DNA from: UBA8522 sp049287565
GTDB taxonomy: Bacteria; Acidobacteriota; Aminicenantia; Aminicenantales; UBA8522
Direction of reading: 5' to 3'
Length of the DNA: 7,353 bases
Assembly: GCA_049287565.1 (NCBI GenBank)
Contig: JBAQGA010000148.1
Coordinates: 1 to 7,353, forward strand
In this document: positions 6,157 through 7,353 of the stretch, piece after piece
Layout of the letters: each line of letters opens with the position of its first letter
Numbering within the stretch: the first letter of the stretch is position 1
Made by a program: the position numbers and the translations under genes
The notes under the pieces: generated by a model
Databases searched by the model: none
What the model saw: only the letters and a program-made list of their open reading frames with translations
What the model was told of the DNA's origin: nothing

Positions 6157-7035
6157 TCATTTGACGACATGACGGGTGTACCTTTTGCTCAGTCCCCGCG
6201 CCAGAAGGCTGATGATAAGGATCAAGATAGTGAGCACGGCCGCCGAAGCATAAGCCCTCTGTTGGACCTCGGGGAAGGGGGTCCCCAGTTGAAAAAAGAT
6301 CGCCAAAGGCAATGTCGCCGCCGGCTGGAGGAGCGAGGTTGGAAGCCGGTCGGTGAAACCGGCCGTAAAGAGGACCGAGGCGGCGTCACCGATGCCCCGG
6401 CCGAAGGCGATCAGGACGGCCGTCATCAGACCGGGGAGGCATTGCCGAACGACGACCTTGACGGCCGTTTCGAGCCGGGTCGCCCCCAGCGAGTAGGAAG
6501 CGTCCAGAAGCTCCGCCGGGACCATCCGGATGACCTCGTCGGCGGCCCGGCTCATGATCGGGAACTCGATGAGCGCCACCGTGAAGATTCCGGCCAGGAG
6601 CGAGGCCCGCAGTCCAAGGAAGACCATGAGGATGAAGCCGAAGGCGCCGTAGACGATCGAAGGAATCCCCCAGAGCACATCGAAAGAGAATCGGGTGAGC
6701 GAGGCCAGGCGCGATTTCTTATCGGCGTAAACATTGATGTAGAGGACGACCGGCAGGCTGAAGAGGATGGCCAGGAGAGTCGCTCCCGAGGCCAGGTAAA
6801 GGGAACCGACGATCGCATTGAGGATCCCGCCTTCCCTTCCCAGATAATAGCCGCCCTTGGGGGTTTGAGTGATCATGGACAGGTTTAAGGCCGGCAGACC
6901 TTTCCAGATAATCGTCCCAACGATCAAGGCCAGACAGCCGATGACGATGACAAGAGAAGCTGACATAAGCAGACGAAAAACGGTCTCCTCGAGCCTGCGC
7001 CGGCCCAACCGGCCGGGCGGACGGGACCGCTTCAT
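6157..7035 (-). CDS. pstA: Phosphate ABC transporter permease PstA
   Basis: PstA forms the inner-membrane phosphate channel together with PstC. The 292-residue protein has a basic N-terminus (KRSRPPGRLGRRR) and six likely membrane helices at about 21-44, 72-101, 119-141, 144-162, 202-224 and 262-280. The cytoplasmic coupling loop that docks on PstB is at about 172-202 (LLDASYSLGATRLETA). The WGIPSIVYG stretch (122-130) and the GRGIGDAASVLFTAG segment (212-226) fit the PstA family, in which the latter is commonly RAxGETAPLLFTA; here Asp replaces the Glu. The start codon overlaps the pstC stop by 4 nt (ATGA), and AGGAGG sits 5 nt upstream, so the start is secure. It is cotranscribed with pstC and pstB. 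Confidence 0.95.
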   Translation of the reverse strand: MKRSRPPGRLGRRRLEETVFRLLMSASLVIVIGCLALIVGTIIWKGLPALNLSMITQTPKGGYYLGREGGILNAIVGSLYLASGATLLAILFSLPVVLYINVYADKKSRLASLTRFSFDVLWGIPSIVYGAFGFILMVFLGLRASLLAGIFTVALIEFPIMSRAADEVIRMVPAELLDASYSLGATRLETAVKVVVRQCLPGLMTAVLIAFGRGIGDAASVLFTAGFTDRLPTSLLQPAATLPLAIFFQLGTPFPEVQQRAYASAAVLTILILIISLLARGLSKRYTRHVVK

Positions 7036-7353
7036 GCCGCCCTCCTATTGACCCGGACCAGGATCAGCCGGGCCAGGATGTTGAAGATGAACACAACCAG
7101 CAGCAGGACCGCCGCGGCGAGCATAAGGGCCGCGTCGTAGAAGGGCACGGACATCATCTCGCCGTAGTTGTTGGCGATCAGGGCGGGCAACGGATAGCCG
7201 GCATCGAAGATGGAACGCGGAACGCGGGCGATGTTGCCGACGACCATGAGCACGGCCATGGTCTCGCCGAACGCCCGGGACAGCCCCAGGACGACCGCGG
7301 CGATAATTCCCTGCAATCCTTTCTTGAGGACGACATACCGGACCGTCTCCCAT
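7032..7353 (-). CDS. pstC: Phosphate ABC transporter permease PstC (C-terminal part, cut by window edge)
   Basis: Only the last 106 residues are in the window; the gene continues beyond the right edge, so its start is not seen. The visible part contains the hallmark LSRAFGETMAVLMVVGN segment of PstC, a following loop with the NNYGEM motif, and a final membrane helix (ALMLAAAVLLLVVFIFNIL) with a basic tail ending VNRRAA. PstC pairs with PstA as the phosphate-conducting inner-membrane subunit. The frame is open up to the edge, so the apparent internal TTG near 7316 is not the real start. The stop overlaps the pstA start by 4 nt. Confidence 0.94.
   Translation of the reverse strand, partial: WETVRYVVLKKGLQGIIAAVVLGLSRAFGETMAVLMVVGNIARVPRSIFDAGYPLPALIANNYGEMMSVPFYDAALMLAAAVLLLVVFIFNILARLILVRVNRRAA
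7041..7046 (-). promoter_or_regulatory. Consensus Shine-Dalgarno site of pstA inside pstC
   Basis: On the minus strand AGGAGG lies 5 nt before the pstA ATG and inside the last codons of pstC. This near-perfect site, with the ATGA stop/start overlap, supports strong, coupled translation of the two permease subunits. Confidence 0.8.

Noticed and set aside
6118..6888. 256-codon plus-strand frame opposite pstA
   Set aside because: Strongly charged low-complexity translation typical of the complement of a membrane protein gene.
1..7353. Defence system, CRISPR array, mobile element or tRNA
   Set aside because: No direct-repeat array, transposase, integrase or tRNA-like cloverleaf was seen; all substantial genes are housekeeping or regulatory families.

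Overview
The window is a compact, GC-rich bacterial segment (about 60% GC by eye) with almost no intergenic space, Shine-Dalgarno led genes and strong C/G preference at third codon positions. Gene content (NiFe-hydrogenase nickel-insertion proteins, a large NAD-type glutamate dehydrogenase, a Pst phosphate importer) fits an anaerobic or facultative, amino-acid-using bacterium. Acidobacteriota/Aminicenantes-like or Desulfobacterota-like lineages are plausible, but this is a guess from gene content and style, not from a marker gene.

Left part (+ strand, about 1-2372): after a short leader holding a perfect 10-bp inverted repeat and a plausible sigma70 promoter come a soluble receiver-plus-histidine-kinase protein, a possible 34-residue ORF whose GTG start overlaps the kinase stop, then hypB and hypA, which overlap by 8 nt. 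The spacing suggests one transcript. HypA and HypB deliver nickel to the NiFe-hydrogenase large subunit (and sometimes to urease); no hydrogenase structural gene or hypCDEF is visible here.

Middle (+ strand, 2373-5348): a near-consensus extended -10 promoter precedes a 958-residue NAD-type glutamate dehydrogenase of the large, yeast Gdh2-like class. It converts glutamate to 2-oxoglutarate and ammonium with production of NADH, so it appears to be its own transcription unit.

Right part (- strand, 5382-7353): pstC (cut by the window edge), pstA and pstB, tightly packed in the order pstC-pstA-pstB, convergent with the dehydrogenase gene and only 33 bp from it. They form the membrane channel and ATPase of the high-affinity phosphate importer. 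The phosphate-binding protein PstS would be expected beyond the right edge; phoU does not follow pstB.

I see no tRNA, rRNA, CRISPR, insertion sequence, phage gene or obvious new multi-gene system. The points most worth a second look are the unusual H-box of the kinase, the small overlapping ORF before hypB, sequence deviations in HypB and PstB motifs, and the isolated regulator-hypBA arrangement.
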